DNA of 64,000 nt, taken from positions 211,347 to 275,346 of the forward strand of contig CAWAOP010000017.1 in assembly GCA_963783505.1 (NCBI GenBank), given 5' to 3'. The stretch is from BOG-224 sp963783505 (lineage in GTDB: Bacteria; Acidobacteriota; Terriglobia; Bryobacterales; Bryobacteraceae). A model generated the notes under the pieces. That model was not told the DNA's origin. It made no database searches and worked only from the letters and a program-made list of their open reading frames with translations. The first letter of the stretch is position 1, and the number at the start of each line of letters is the position of its first letter. The position numbers and the translations under genes are program-made. Below, in pieces: positions 54,139-64,000 of the stretch.

Positions 54139-54143
54139 AGAGT

Positions 54144-54297
54144 GAATTGGCGAAGTAACTTTGCAACCTGCCCTCTGCAGCAATCGGCAGGTGGGAGAAG
54201 AGTGGGGCGACGAAACAGCGCGCTTGCGGGAGCCGATGTTCCGCGGTAAGTTCGCTTCACTATTCTTCACCAGTTGGTTGCCGCAGAGGGGTTTTTT
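54144..54297 (+). ncRNA. Candidate structured small RNA, possibly 6S RNA
   Basis: About 155 nt between a promoter and TTTTTT (54292-54297). A closing stem pairs CCCTCTGCAGCAA (54171-54183) with TTGCCGCAGAGGG (54278-54290, 12 of 13). Nested inside, 54190-54210 pairs with 54252-54271 in blocks GGTG, GAAGAGTG and GGGCGA. A 15-by-7-base bubble follows, then an apical stem GCGGGA/TTCCGC (54226-54231, 54239-54244). A long rod with a central bubble, and the strings GAGCCGAT and TCCGCGGT, recall 6S RNA, which binds sigma-70 polymerase. The RNA call is firmer than the 6S label. Confidence 0.5.
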
Positions 54298-54440
54298 GCG
54301 GAGCGCCGATCAAGAGTTTTTTCGGGGATAAAGCAGAGCGGCGGTTTTTCGTATTTTCCGGCGGGCCTTTAGTAAGACGCGATGCCGGCCGGAAACGGCG
54401 ATTCCAGCAGCCATTGGATTCCCCGCCCAACCCAGGGCCG

Positions 54441-54487
54441 GCCGCATCGGATCTGTTTCCGCAAAGCGGGTTGAGATCCGATGCGGC
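54441..54487. terminator. Long hairpin downstream of hutI
   Basis: A perfect 14-bp inverted repeat (GCCGCATCGGATCT and AGATCCGATGCGGC) encloses a second small stem (CCGC and GCGG). It begins 25 bp past the hutI stop. The T-rich side is on the plus strand (TTTCGTGTTTTT), so it is not a classic terminator for hutI, but it may act in both directions. 54298-54440 has no gene. Confidence 0.5.
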
Positions 54488-54511
54488 TTTCGTGTTTTTG
54501 GGCGAAGCAGT

Positions 54512-55759
54512 TCAGCGTTCGTAGATCAACTGTCCGCCTACGTAAACGGCCTTGGCCGTCTCCCTGCCGAAGAAGTACGCCAGATCGCGATAGTCGGCGC
54601 AATCGTGAATCGCGAAATCCGCCGGCTTGCCTGCTTCGAGCGATCCCACCTCATCTCCCCGGCCCAAGCTGTAGGCCGCGTTGATGGTGGCCGCGGTGAT
54701 GGCTTCGGCGGGCGTCATCTTCATCTGTGTGCAGGCAAGCGAGAGAACCATGGGCATGGACGCGGTGGGCGAAGAGCCGGGATTGAAATCGCTTGCGATC
54801 ACGACCGCCAGCCCCATGGAGATCATGCGCCTCGCTTCGGGATAGCGCGCCGAGCCGAGCGCGTAAACCGAGCCTGGAAGCAGAACGGGCTGCACGCCGG
54901 CCGCGGCCAGAGCCTTCAGACCGGCCTCGCTGGCGCATTCCAGATGATCGGCGGTCGCCGCGCCGAGTTCGGCCGCGAGTTCCGCGCCGCCGCTTGATGT
55001 GAACTGATCGGCGTGAACACGAAGTCTGAATCCGAGATTCCGGGCCGCGGAGAGTATCGCGCGCGATTCCGAAACGGGGAACACGCTCGGCTCGCAGAAG
55101 ACGTCGCAGAAATCGGCGAGCTTTTCCCGCGCCACCGCGGGCAGCATCTCGCGGATCACGAGCTCCGCGTATTCTCGCCGTCTTCCAGCGTATTCGGCTG
55201 GAATCTCATGCGCGCCCAGAAACGTGGGAGCGTACCGCATGCGGCCGGTCCGAGAAAGACGCCGGATCACGCGAAGCATCTTGAGTTCCGCGTCCAGCGA
55301 GAGGCCGTATCCGGATTTCGCTTCGACGGTGGTCGTGCCGCCGCCGAGGAACCAGTCCTGCTTGCGTAGCGCCGAGGCGAACAACTCCTCTTCAGTTGCC
55401 GCGCGCGTGGCGCGAACGGTGGAGCGAATCCCTCCGCCTGCGGCCGCGATTTCCGCGTAGGTGGCTCCCTGCGCCCGCATCTCGAATTCATCCACGCGCG
55501 AGCCCGCGAACACAGGGTGCGTGTGCGCGTCAACAAAGCCGGGCAGCACGACGCGACCGCCCGCATCGACGATTTGCGCGTTTGGGGAAAGGGCGTTTTC
55601 GATTTGGGCGCGAGGGCCGACTTTGGCAATGCGGCCGTCGCGAACGAGCATCGCGCCATCGGAGACGATGGCGAGTTCGCGCATTTCGGCGCCCGTCCGC
55701 GGGCGCGGCGGTCCAGCCAGCGTCACCAGCTGCGAGCAGTTGAGAACGGCCAGTTCCAT
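54512..55759 (-). CDS. hutI: Imidazolonepropionase
   Basis: A 415-aa amidohydrolase that opens imidazolone propionate to formiminoglutamate. Zinc ligands are in FVDAHTHPVFAGSR, HADQFTSSGGAELAAELGA and the later IASDFNPGSSPTASMPMVL; YGLSLDAELKMLRVIRRL is also typical. The start MELAVLNCSQLVTLAGPPRP is standard. It is last of three hut genes and is intact, in contrast to the two upstream. Confidence 0.95.
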   Translation of the reverse strand: MELAVLNCSQLVTLAGPPRPRTGAEMRELAIVSDGAMLVRDGRIAKVGPRAQIENALSPNAQIVDAGGRVVLPGFVDAHTHPVFAGSRVDEFEMRAQGATYAEIAAAGGGIRSTVRATRAATEEELFASALRKQDWFLGGGTTTVEAKSGYGLSLDAELKMLRVIRRLSRTGRMRYAPTFLGAHEIPAEYAGRRREYAELVIREMLPAVAREKLADFCDVFCEPSVFPVSESRAILSAARNLGFRLRVHADQFTSSGGAELAAELGAATADHLECASEAGLKALAAAGVQPVLLPGSVYALGSARYPEARRMISMGLAVVIASDFNPGSSPTASMPMVLSLACTQMKMTPAEAITAATINAAYSLGRGDEVGSLEAGKPADFAIHDCADYRDLAYFFGRETAKAVYVGGQLIYER

Positions 55760-55861
55760 AGACTACGAAGAAGCGAAGTGGGGCGGGTTGTAAGGGGTGC
55801 CCTCTGGGCCCGGCGGATTGGAAATCCGCCCGGCGCCGTTATTAGATGGCGCCTGCCGCGC

Positions 55862-57261
55862 TCAGCTCGCTTCCACCGAATCCTTGAACTCCTGATCGTG
55901 GATGGATTCCAGATTGATGCGCACATTTTCCAGCGCGCCGGCCTTCGCGGCCGCCGCCAGCGCTTTGGCCACCGCCAGGTCCGAACCGAACCGCGCCGGA
56001 ATCTGAAGCGCGTCCAGGCGCGCCATCATGGCCGCCAGGCGCTCCAGAACTTCCAGCGGAACTTCGGCCGCGCCATGCAGCGCTTCCTCCACAAACGGGC
56101 GCGCGCTCATTCTTGGGCCGCTTGTACGCCGCCATCACGCACTCGAACGCTGCGGCGTCGCGATCCACGGCGTCTGTGAAGAAGCGCCGGTCCTCTTCGA
56201 ACGCGGCGCAATCCAGCTTGGCCAGCCGCGTCACCATGGCGCCCAGCGCGGCCGCCATGGCCGCCGCCGCCGCCGCCGCGCTGCCTCCGCCGGGCGTGGC
56301 CGTGGGCGCGGCCAGCGCGTCCAGAAACTCCGGCAGGCCGCGGCGCGTCCGGCCATGGCCTCGGCGATGCGGTTCTCCAGCACCAGCTCCGGCCGGAAAT
56401 TCTCGTAGCGCAGGAAATACTCGGCCGACATTTCGAGCGCTCTGCGCGGAATCAGCCCCACAATCTCGCTGCCCACCACCGGCACGCCGTAGCGCTCGGC
56501 CTCGCGCCGCACCGTCTCGAAAACCAGGTGCATGGGCGTCTGCTCGAAATCCGTCAGGTTGATGGAAACCTGCGCCAGGTTGCGCGACGCCAGCATCACG
56601 CCCATGGATTTCACGAAGCGGAAACCGCCGGACGAAAAGCGAATGGTCTTGGCGATCCGCTTGGCGATGGCTCAAGTCCGGCGTGCCCAGGTTGATGTTG
56701 TAAGCGATCAGGAACTTGCGCGCGCCCACGACCGTGGCGCCGGCGGTGGGATGGCAGACCGGATCGCCGATATCGGGCGCGCGCTCCGGCGCGGTTCCCA
56801 TCTCCTCCAGCAGCGCCTCGAACTGTCCGCGCCGGATGTTTTCCAGGTTGACGCGCTCGGGCCGTCGCGCCGCGGCTTCGTAAAAGTAGACGGGGATTCC
56901 GAGCCGGCTCCAGATTTCGCAGCCAACCCGCTCGGCGAGCTTCACGCAATCCTCCAGCGTGACGCCTTCGATGGGGATGAACGGCACCACGTCCGCCGCG
57001 CCGATGCGCGGATGCGCGCCGCTGTGCTTGGTGAGATCGATCAGCGCCGCGGCCTTCTCCACCGCGCGGAGAGCCGCTTCGGCGACCGCAGCGGGCGGGC
57101 CCACAAACGTCAGCACGCGAGCGGTTATGATCGGCATCCGACTCGCGGTCCAGCAGCGCCACTTCGGGAACGGCCACGATGCTTTCGACGATGGCATCGA
57201 TCTTGGCCGCATCGCGCCCTTCGGAGAAATTGGGAACGCACTCAACCAATTGGCGTGACAT
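55862..57261 (-). pseudogene. Formiminotransferase-cyclodeaminase (FTCD), four frameshifts
   Basis: Bifunctional enzyme that moves the formimino group of formiminoglutamate to tetrahydrofolate and then deaminates it. Parts, in order: LVECVPNFSEGRDAAKIDAI; AALIDLTKHSGAHPRIGAAD; GVMLASRNLAQVSINLTDFE; a cyclodeaminase region with APTATPGGGSAAAAAAAM; and EEALHGAAEVPLEVLERLAA to the end. Single-base shifts lie near 57117 (extra), 56671 (extra), 56341 (missing) and 56111 (extra). The coding text between them is well kept. Either the consensus is poor here or decay is recent. Confidence 0.85.
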
Positions 57262-57294
57262 GGCGATTCGGAGCCTTCATTCTACCGCCTGCTT

Positions 57295-57403
57295 GTGGAG
57301 CGAGCCTCTGGCTTGCCATGCCCGCTTTCGAGCGGGCAGGCCCTGCCCCGAATGAAGATGCCGCGCCGAAGCGCGGAATGGTAGGCCGGGAGGCCCACTC
57401 CAC
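57295..57403. repeat. Palindromic intergenic repeat (GTGGAGCGAGCC family), copy 2
   Basis: A 109-bp element between FTCD and hutU. The left end GTGGAGCGAGCCTCTGGCTT matches copy 1 (37053) at 19 of 20 positions. The right end (GGGAGGCCCACTCCAC) is its imperfect inverted partner. The core differs, with its own palindromes (GCCCGCTTTCGAGCGGGC). Confidence 0.75.
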
Positions 57404-57416
57404 GACACAACCCGGC

Positions 57417-59074
<1,658 letters not shown>

Positions 59075-59180
59075 GACACCCCGATTTTACGCCCGCGCGG
59101 CCGGCGGATGCGCTAGGTCGCTTGGTTCGGCAACCGGGTGCGCCAGGAACGCTCGATTTCGCCGATCTTCGTCGCCAACT

Positions 59181-59217
59181 TGTACGCTTGACGTATCACG
59201 TACAGGCGCGGTACGAT
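59181..59217 (+). promoter_or_regulatory. higBA promoter and operator
   Basis: TTGACG (59188-59193) is 18 bp from TACGAT (59212-59217), which ends 6 nt before the higB GTG. The inverted repeat TGTACG (59181-59186) and CGTACA (59199-59204) brackets the -35 element, a good place for repression by HigA. Confidence 0.65.
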
Positions 59218-59223
59218 GGGCCC

Positions 59224-59505
59224 GTGATTCGGAGTTTCCGTTCCAGCCAGACGGAGCGGCTTTTCAGGCGTGAGCGTGTGAAGGAGTTCGCCGGCGTCGC
59301 CGGCCCCGCTCTCCGCCGCCTGGTGGCTCTCGACAGCGCCAGGGCTCTTTCCGATCTTTCGATCCCTCCGAGCAACCGGTTGGAGCCGCTGAGCGGCGAC
59401 AGGAAAGGACAGCACAGCATCCGGATTAACGATCAGTACCGCGTGTGTTTCGCATGGAGAGATGGCAATGCCGAGGACGTCGAAATCACGAAGCACTACC
59501 GATAA
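59224..59505 (+). CDS. higB: HigB-type RelE-family toxin
   Basis: A 93-aa ribosome-dependent mRNase toxin, toxin-first as usual for higBA. It matches the HigB pattern: VIRSFRSSQTERLFRRERV, LRRLVALDSARALSDLSIPP, NRLEPLSGDRKGQHSIRIND and QYRVCFAWRDGNAEDVEITK. It starts with GTG at 59224, which gives the standard family length; the frame is open further upstream only through the promoter. The next gene, the antitoxin, overlaps it by 38 nt. Confidence 0.92.
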   Translation: MIRSFRSSQTERLFRRERVKEFAGVAGPALRRLVALDSARALSDLSIPPSNRLEPLSGDRKGQHSIRINDQYRVCFAWRDGNAEDVEITKHYR

Positions 59506-59791
59506 GCTGCCGCCGGTTCATCCGGGCGAGATTCTCAAGGAGGCTTTGGACGATCTCGGGATCAGCATGAGCCGGCTATCCGACGAGATTCACGTCCCCG
59601 CGAACCGCATCAGTTCGATCGTCGCAGGCAAGCGCGCAATTACTGCAGAGACGGCTCTCCGGTTGGGGCGCTATCTTGGAACCACCCCTGAATACTGGCT
59701 CAACATGCAATCGCGTTACGATCTGGAGATTGCCTGCGATAAATGGGCGGACCGCGTCCACTCCGAAATCCGGCCCCGCAGGGCCGCTTGA
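59468..59791 (+). CDS. higA: HigA-type antitoxin (HTH Xre)
   Basis: A 107-aa antitoxin and autorepressor. The Xre helix-turn-helix is in HPGEILKEALDDLGISMSRL, HVPANRISSIVAGKRAITAE and TALRLGRYLGTTPEYWLNMQ. The start at 59468 (MPRTSKSRSTT) lies inside higB; ATG 59462 is also in frame. The inverted repeat at 59181-59204 is its likely operator. Confidence 0.92.
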   Translation: MPRTSKSRSTTDKLPPVHPGEILKEALDDLGISMSRLSDEIHVPANRISSIVAGKRAITAETALRLGRYLGTTPEYWLNMQSRYDLEIACDKWADRVHSEIRPRRAA

Positions 59792-59797
59792 TCCGGC

Positions 59798-60091
59798 GTG
59801 GCCGTAGTTCGATTGGCGTGCGGAGCGCCGCATGAAGCCGGCCTCTCTCCGATTCCGCAGGCGCTGGGCGCGACAGAATGGACCGCTATCCGGAATCCGC
59901 CGTTCGACCGCATCATGATCGAGCCGGACAAGATGGGCGGCCAGCCTTGCATTCGGGGATTACGCATCACGGTGAAGCGGGTCTTGGACATTCTGGGCGC
60001 TTACCCCGACCGTACGGAACTGTTCGCGGATTACCCGGACATGGAGGAAACTGACCTCCAACAGGCCTTGGCCTTCGCCGTCTGCCTCTGA
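59798..60091 (+). CDS. DUF433 family protein (antitoxin-like)
   Basis: A 97-aa protein. The conserved DUF433 core is at the C-terminal end: FDRIMIEPDKMGGQPCIRGL, ITVKRVLDILGAYPD, LFADYPDMEETDLQQALAFA. The first 30 residues do not resemble the family, so translation may start later, for example at ATG 59915. DUF433 genes are usually followed by a DUF5615 PIN-like toxin; none is found in 60092-60234. It follows higA by 6 nt and may ride on that transcript. Confidence 0.7.
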   Translation: MAVVRLACGAPHEAGLSPIPQALGATEWTAIRNPPFDRIMIEPDKMGGQPCIRGLRITVKRVLDILGAYPDRTELFADYPDMEETDLQQALAFAVCL

Positions 60092-60234
60092 AGTGGTTGC
60101 CGGGGCATTCCAGGTCAAACCCGACTCTCCCTCGCGGCCGGTGCCGTCGCCGCGGCATGATTCCGAGTGAATCCAACGCTGGACCGCCCGCCAACAACCG
60201 GATCGGCGGTTTGGGCGCGATCTGACCAATTGGC

Positions 60235-60871
60235 CTACTCGGTGACTACCGTGTATCCCTGAGGCGAGTTCGTCGGAAGCTCTGGGCCACCCCCAACCGT
60301 TAGCCCGGGGCTTTAACTTCCCCCTCGCCCACCAAGAAGCCGATGACTGCGATTCCAAAGGTTTTTCCCCTGGGTAAGCCGTGCCGAAACGATGAGTGAC
60401 GAACTGCTTATGGCCAATTCCAAGCTTGCCCGCAAGCCACCGCAGATTTGCCTCTGTCTTCCCCATATCGCTGCAAGTAATAATGAGCATCACGCCAGGC
60501 ACCTTCCTCATTTCCAGTTTCTCGACGTCTCGCTTGATGCCTGGAATCTCCGGTTCGCCCGAATCGCTCCACCAACCCTTAATCTCAGCAAAAGCAACTG
60601 GCCGCTCTGATTCGCCTTCATAAAATGCCAAATCGTGTCCGTACCGCTCGGTCATAGGCCGCCAACGAAACGCCGGATCACATAGTAGACCGCGCCAGAC
60701 CACGAATTGGTAGTAACGTTCGTTTGGGTTTTGCATCAACCCGATGGGCCCCGTTTGGCCACCGGGCTTCGATACGCACTGCGCTAGGTACTGCTCCTCA
60801 GCCCGCAACGCTTTCCCGGCGCACTCGACCAACTGGTTGAGGATGTCTACGCGAGACTCCAACTTTGCCAT
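60235..60871 (-). CDS. Hypothetical protein, possible PD-(D/E)XK nuclease fold (frameshift near 60362)
   Basis: The start MAKLESRVDILNQLVECAGK at 60871 has a strong GAGGAGG site and a TATACT box upstream. A candidate nuclease core is YGHDLAFYEGESERPVAFAE then IKGWW, giving the D...ExK spacing of PD-(D/E)XK enzymes. Near the A5 run (60362-60366) the frame appears to slip; in the next frame GIAVIGFLVGEGEVKAPGLT continues and ends at a TAG at 60235. In the uncorrected frame it would run antisense over the DUF433 gene. Function unknown; restored length about 212 aa. Confidence 0.55.
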
Positions 60872-61105
60872 AGTTGCCTCCTCGGTAAGTATAAGGCCGT
60901 GCGGGGGGACCAACAGACTAACATGCCGCTGGCAACGGCACCGGGAGGCTAGCATTGCGCTCAGGACCTAAACCCAGGGCTGGCATGGGGACCTGTAGTC
61001 CCCAACGTGCTGGTTTGTGGGTCAGCACCGCGCAGAGTAGTCGGTCTTGTCTACCTCACTGATCCTTCGCTGCGGGCTGAGCCAGGCCCGGCATCGCGCT
61101 GCTTC

Positions 61106-62222
61106 CTACTCCATCCCCGCCTGCTTCAGCAGCCTCAGGAACTGCGCTTCGGTGCGCATATCGATGCTCTGCGCGGCGAGCCTTCCTTCGCGGTCGAAGA
61201 TGAAAGTTTGGGAATGCCTTCGACTCCGAAGGCGGTATTGGCCTTGCGGCCGGGATCGAGAAGAATCGGATAGGTATAGCCTTTGTCCGCAAGGAACTTC
61301 GTTACGGTGTCGCGCTCTTCGTCCGAGATCCCCAGAATGACGAGGCCTTGCTTCTGGAAGCGTTGGTTGAGCTTCTCCATGTCCGGCATCTCCTTGCGGC
61401 ACGGGGGGCACCACGTGGCCCAAAAGTTCACCATCAACACCTTGCCCTTCAGGGCGGCCAAAGAGTACGCCTTTCCATCCAGGCCGGCAAGATTGAACCC
61501 CGCTTCCTGCGTCACCAGCTCGCGCAACTCCAGGTACGCTAGCGTCGTGTCGAGGGTTGGGTCGGCGGGCGGAGCCGGGACGTGTTCGTAGCGCACCAGG
61601 CTGGCCAGTTCGATGTAATCGCTGTCGCTCGCGGCGCTCTGGTTCTCACGCATGGCGGTGGAGAGGGCCGCGGCGACAGCTCCGAGCGCTTCCGCTCCCA
61701 GGTCGCCTTCGGTTGACAAACTGGCGAGACTTCGCGCGGCGGAGAGCTTGGCTGCGCTGGCGGGCAACGCGCGGATCTGGTTGGCAAGATCGATATCCAG
61801 CTTGGTCCGCTCCGCATCGCCGAGGTCGCCGCGCAGATTTCTCATGGCGCTCTGGATTGCCGCGACGGCGGGCGGAGCGGGAGTCCGCTGAGAAGCGGCA
61901 GCCGCCGTGGGCGGCGGGGAATGGAAGCGCCTTCGCCAGGAAGAATCGCCTCAAGCTGCTTGCGCGCGCCTGCGCCGAGCGACTTATCGGCGCTGGAGTT
62001 CAGCGTTCCCAGAGAATGCCGGGCCAGTTCGACAGCGAGGTCGTGGCGCGACGGCGCCAACGCATCGGCCGCCCGCAGCTCGAGCGCGACCGCGATGGGT
62101 GATGGGGACTTGGTTGCCTGTTGTTCCAGGCGCGAAACGGAAGCGCGCATGGCTGCGGTGGGATCGGCGGCCAACGCTACTGCAGCCGAGGCTGCGGCTA
62201 TAAGAAGAATTCGCGGAGTCAT
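61106..62222 (-). CDS. Secreted TlpA-like thioredoxin-fold protein (two frameshifts)
   Basis: An exported protein of about 371 aa. A signal peptide (MTPRILLIAAASAAVALA) and an alpha-helical, repeat-like N-terminal region (about 200 aa) precede a TlpA domain: GKVLMVNFWATWCPPCRKEM with the redox pair WCPPC, GLVILGISDEERDTVTKFLA and YPILLDPGRKANTAFGVEGI. Shifts lie near 61917 (C-rich run) and 61207 (missing A). The corrected tail is TFIFDREGRLAAQSIDMRTE, ending at 61106. It probably reduces disulfides outside the cytoplasm. Confidence 0.83.
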
Positions 62223-62267
62223 GGTTTCCTTATGTCCGGGAGTATAGCATCGGGAGACGCGCGGCTA

Positions 62268-63032
62268 TCAACGCGGCGGGGGCGGAGTGGCGGAAGGAGC
62301 CGGCGGCGCTGCCGGGTTGGCCGGTTTCGCCGGCGCGTCGCGCTTCGGCCCTAGCCCCATGGCGATGAGCGAAAGCGAATCCAGCTTGCCGGTCGCCTCC
62401 AGGTTCTGTGCGGACTGGAAACGCTTCAGCGCGTCCACGGATTCGGCGCCCCACTGGCCGGTCGCGGCCTCCGGACTGAGAAAACCCTTCGCCACGAGCG
62501 CATCCTGAATCTGCTTGTAGCGTTCGTCGGTGGGCGCGGTCTGGCGATTGCGCCAGGTGGGGCGAGGAGCGGCCTTCTTCTTAGCGGCGGCCTTTGAGGG
62601 CGCAGCCTTCTTGGCCGGAGTCGAGTTGGTCGCGGGCGTCTTGGACGCGGAACTCGCGGACGCGCCGCTCTTGGCGGGCGTCTTGGATGGCGTCGCGCTC
62701 TTTGCTGGAGCGGCTTTGGGAGGTGAGGCTTTGGCCGGGGCCGCTGTCTTCGCCGGTTCCGGAGCCTTCTTGGCAGCCGGCGTGGGCGCGGCCTTCGCAG
62801 TGGTGGATGCCTTGCCTGGAGCCACAGACTTGGCCGGTTCCGGTGCTTTATTGGAGGGCTGCGCTGTGGCCGTCTTTGCCGCGGTGGATGGCTTGGGAGC
62901 GGCCTTGGTGGACGCCGGGGCCGGCTTCTTGGTCGAGGCCGGCGCTTTCTTCTGACTCTCCGATGTGGTTTGCGCGGCGACGCAAACCGCTACCCACGCG
63001 ACTACGCACATCCATCCCAGGAGCTTTCGCAT
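62268..63032 (-). CDS. Secreted Ala/Lys/Pro-rich protein with peptidoglycan-binding domain
   Basis: A 254-aa exported protein. The signal peptide (MRKLLGWMCVVAWVAVCVAA) leads into about 130 residues of Ala, Lys, Pro, Ser and Thr, with repeats such as KKAPEPAKTAAPAKASPPKA. A PG_binding_1 helical domain follows (DERYKQIQDALVAKGFLSPE, GQWGAESVDALKRFQSAQNL), then a Pro-rich tail. The basic linker may thread through or bind the wall. It is separated from the TlpA-like gene by 45 bp on the same strand. Confidence 0.82.
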   Translation of the reverse strand: MRKLLGWMCVVAWVAVCVAAQTTSESQKKAPASTKKPAPASTKAAPKPSTAAKTATAQPSNKAPEPAKSVAPGKASTTAKAAPTPAAKKAPEPAKTAAPAKASPPKAAPAKSATPSKTPAKSGASASSASKTPATNSTPAKKAAPSKAAAKKKAAPRPTWRNRQTAPTDERYKQIQDALVAKGFLSPEAATGQWGAESVDALKRFQSAQNLEATGKLDSLSLIAMGLGPKRDAPAKPANPAAPPAPSATPPPPR

Positions 63033-63099
63033 CGGCGACTCTACCGTAGTCTAACAGCCCGATCCGGCGGCCACGCGCGCCCCGCCTGCTAAGATCGAA

Positions 63100-63768
63100 A
63101 TGGACCCGATGGACCTGCTGATTTTCGATCTGGATGGGACGCTGATCGATTCGCGTCTTGACCTGGCTCAATCCGTGAATGCGACGCGCGTCCACATGGG
63201 CATGACGCGGCTCGATAATGAGCGCGTCTATTCCTACGTGGGCAACGGCGCGCCCGTGCTGATCCGGCGCGCCATGGGAGAGCAATCCACCGAACCCCAG
63301 GTACAGGAAGCGCTCGAGTTTTTCTTGGAGTACTACCGCGAGCATGCGCTGGATTTCACGACGCTCTATCCGGGAGTGCGCGAATCGCTGATCCGGTTGC
63401 ACGGCGCGGGAAAGAGCCTGGCCGTGCTGACGAACAAACCCGTCAAAATCAGCCGCTCCATCATCGAGCGGCTGGGCGTCGGCGATTTGTTTTTGCGCGT
63501 TTACGGCGGAAACAGTTTCGAATTCAAGAAGCCGGACCCCATCGGAGTCGTGAAGCTGATGGAGGAAACGGGCATCGGCCGCGAGCGGACGGCGATGATC
63601 GGCGATAGCTCGGTCGATATCCTCACAGCCCGCAACGCCGGAGTGCGCGCCTGCGGCGTCACGTACGGTTTCCAACCCGAATCGCTGGCCGATCCCGCGC
63701 CCGATATTCTGGTGGACCGGATGGAAGACGCCGCCGATTGGGCGCTCGAGAACGGAGAACAGTCATGA
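63100..63768 (+). CDS. gph: HAD phosphatase, phosphoglycolate phosphatase-like
   Basis: A 222-aa HAD hydrolase. Motif I is LIFDLDGTLIDSRLDLAQSV, motif II lies in LAVLTNKPVKISRSIIE, motif III Lys in FEFKKPDPIGVV and motif IV in AMIGDSSVDILTARNAG. The helical cap fits Gph. It removes 2-phosphoglycolate formed in DNA repair; other phosphate esters are possible. ATG 63109 is an alternative start. Its stop overlaps the next ATG. Confidence 0.88.
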   Translation: MDPMDLLIFDLDGTLIDSRLDLAQSVNATRVHMGMTRLDNERVYSYVGNGAPVLIRRAMGEQSTEPQVQEALEFFLEYYREHALDFTTLYPGVRESLIRLHGAGKSLAVLTNKPVKISRSIIERLGVGDLFLRVYGGNSFEFKKPDPIGVVKLMEETGIGRERTAMIGDSSVDILTARNAGVRACGVTYGFQPESLADPAPDILVDRMEDAADWALENGEQS

Positions 63769-63935
63769 CTTGCCGCGTGGGAGAGAAGACCCCGGCTTCG
63801 GGAATTTATTGGTGCTCGGTCTGCAAACGCCCCGAGCGCTTCCAGGAAGGCCAGACGTTTCCGGACTGCAAGAACATGTGCGGCCGCTGCCACTGGGAGT
63901 TGGTGGAGAAGCAAGAGAGCGGAGCGGCGGTATAG
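63765..63935 (+). CDS. Small zinc-binding protein
   Basis: A 56-aa protein with two Cys pairs, CSVC and CGRC, plus a further Cys in FPDCKNM. The layout (GEKTPASGIYWCSVCKRPER, then TFPDCKNMCGRCHWELVEK) resembles YjzC-type zinc proteins. Its ATG overlaps the gph stop by 4 nt (ATGA), so it is co-translated with the phosphatase. The role is unknown. Confidence 0.7.
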   Translation: MTCRVGEKTPASGIYWCSVCKRPERFQEGQTFPDCKNMCGRCHWELVEKQESGAAV

Positions 63936-63967
63936 TTGGCCGCCGGGCTACCTGATATGCCTGATCG

Positions 63968-64000
63968 CTACCCGCCGATCAGTTTATTGAGCGTCCGATC
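63968..64000 (-). CDS. Possible C-terminal end of a gene entering from beyond the window
   Basis: The minus strand from base 64000 reads DRTLNKLIGG and then TAG at 63970-63968. Ten residues are too few to identify; the frame is open to the window edge. Confidence 0.25.
   Translation of the reverse strand, partial: DRTLNKLIGG

Noticed and set aside
59960..60955. A 331-codon minus-strand frame extending over the DUF433 gene
   Set aside because: The first part is real from 60871, but beyond about 60360 a frame slip at an A5 run gives a more plausible C-terminus that stops at 60235, outside the DUF433 gene.

Overview
The window is about 62% G+C and reads as chromosome of a soil acidobacterium, most likely a Solibacter/Bryobacter relative. 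The main clue is a gene of the TIGR03435 'soil-associated' family, which is expanded in that group, next to an ECF sigma/anti-sigma pair. Genes for complex I subunits (nuoA, nuoI) stand alone instead of in a nuo operon, and the intergenic spaces carry palindromic repeats. The lineage is inferred from family content, not from a marker gene.

Layout. 0-1.4 kb: ABC-2 exporter (permease cut by the window edge, ATPase). 1.5-4.2 kb: anti-sigma, ECF sigma, a TIGR03435 protein and a membrane protein, linked by a duplicated divergent promoter. 4.4-8.6 kb: zinc dehydrogenase, small zinc-ribbon protein, an SPFH / ribbon-helix-helix / DUF3592 operon, then two antitoxin-like genes with a toxin stub. 8.6-14.3 kb (minus): xseA behind a G-rich heptamer tandem repeat, a DksA/TraR protein, and acpP-fabF-etfB-etfA. 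14.7-25.3 kb: secreted protein, acyl-CoA-synthetase-like ligase, DUF3788, GH43-like enzyme, M16 peptidase, CDGSH protein, queG and a membrane-bound MutS-like ATPase. 25.7-36.2 kb: nuoA, a membrane spermidine-synthase-like protein, a sugar-binding lipoprotein, double-length thyX facing dut, cysE, nuoI, a thioredoxin-like protein, a Phd/PIN toxin-antitoxin pair, a CoA-disulfide-reductase-like flavoprotein, a STAS protein and a hemerythrin. 36.3-42.2 kb: leuABCD with a divergent LysR regulator. 42.4-51.2 kb: hypothetical gene, M23 peptidase, a glycosyltransferase remnant, a broken IS element, beta-propeller protein, aldo/keto reductase, lytic transglycosylase, integrase remnant, tRNA-Leu and ackA. 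51.3-64 kb: UshA-like phosphatase, heparinase-like protein, a candidate structured RNA (6S-like), the hutU-FTCD-hutI histidine degradation genes, higBA, DUF433, a nuclease-like protein, a TlpA-like protein, a peptidoglycan-binding protein, gph and a zinc protein.

How parts work together. thyX and dut (dUMP supply and methylation) share a 17-bp intergenic region with one symmetric -10 element. acpP/fabF with etfBA ties fatty-acid synthesis to electron transfer. leuABCD makes leucine; its LeuA lacks the allosteric domain. hutU, FTCD and hutI degrade urocanate to glutamate.

Two general patterns stand out. First, about fourteen start codons lie 4-9 nt (most often 6-8) downstream of a TANNNT box with no Shine-Dalgarno sequence, which predicts many leaderless mRNAs. 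Second, about twenty single-base frameshifts interrupt otherwise well conserved genes, with ten of them in hutU and FTCD. Sequencing or assembly error is the simplest explanation for most of these.
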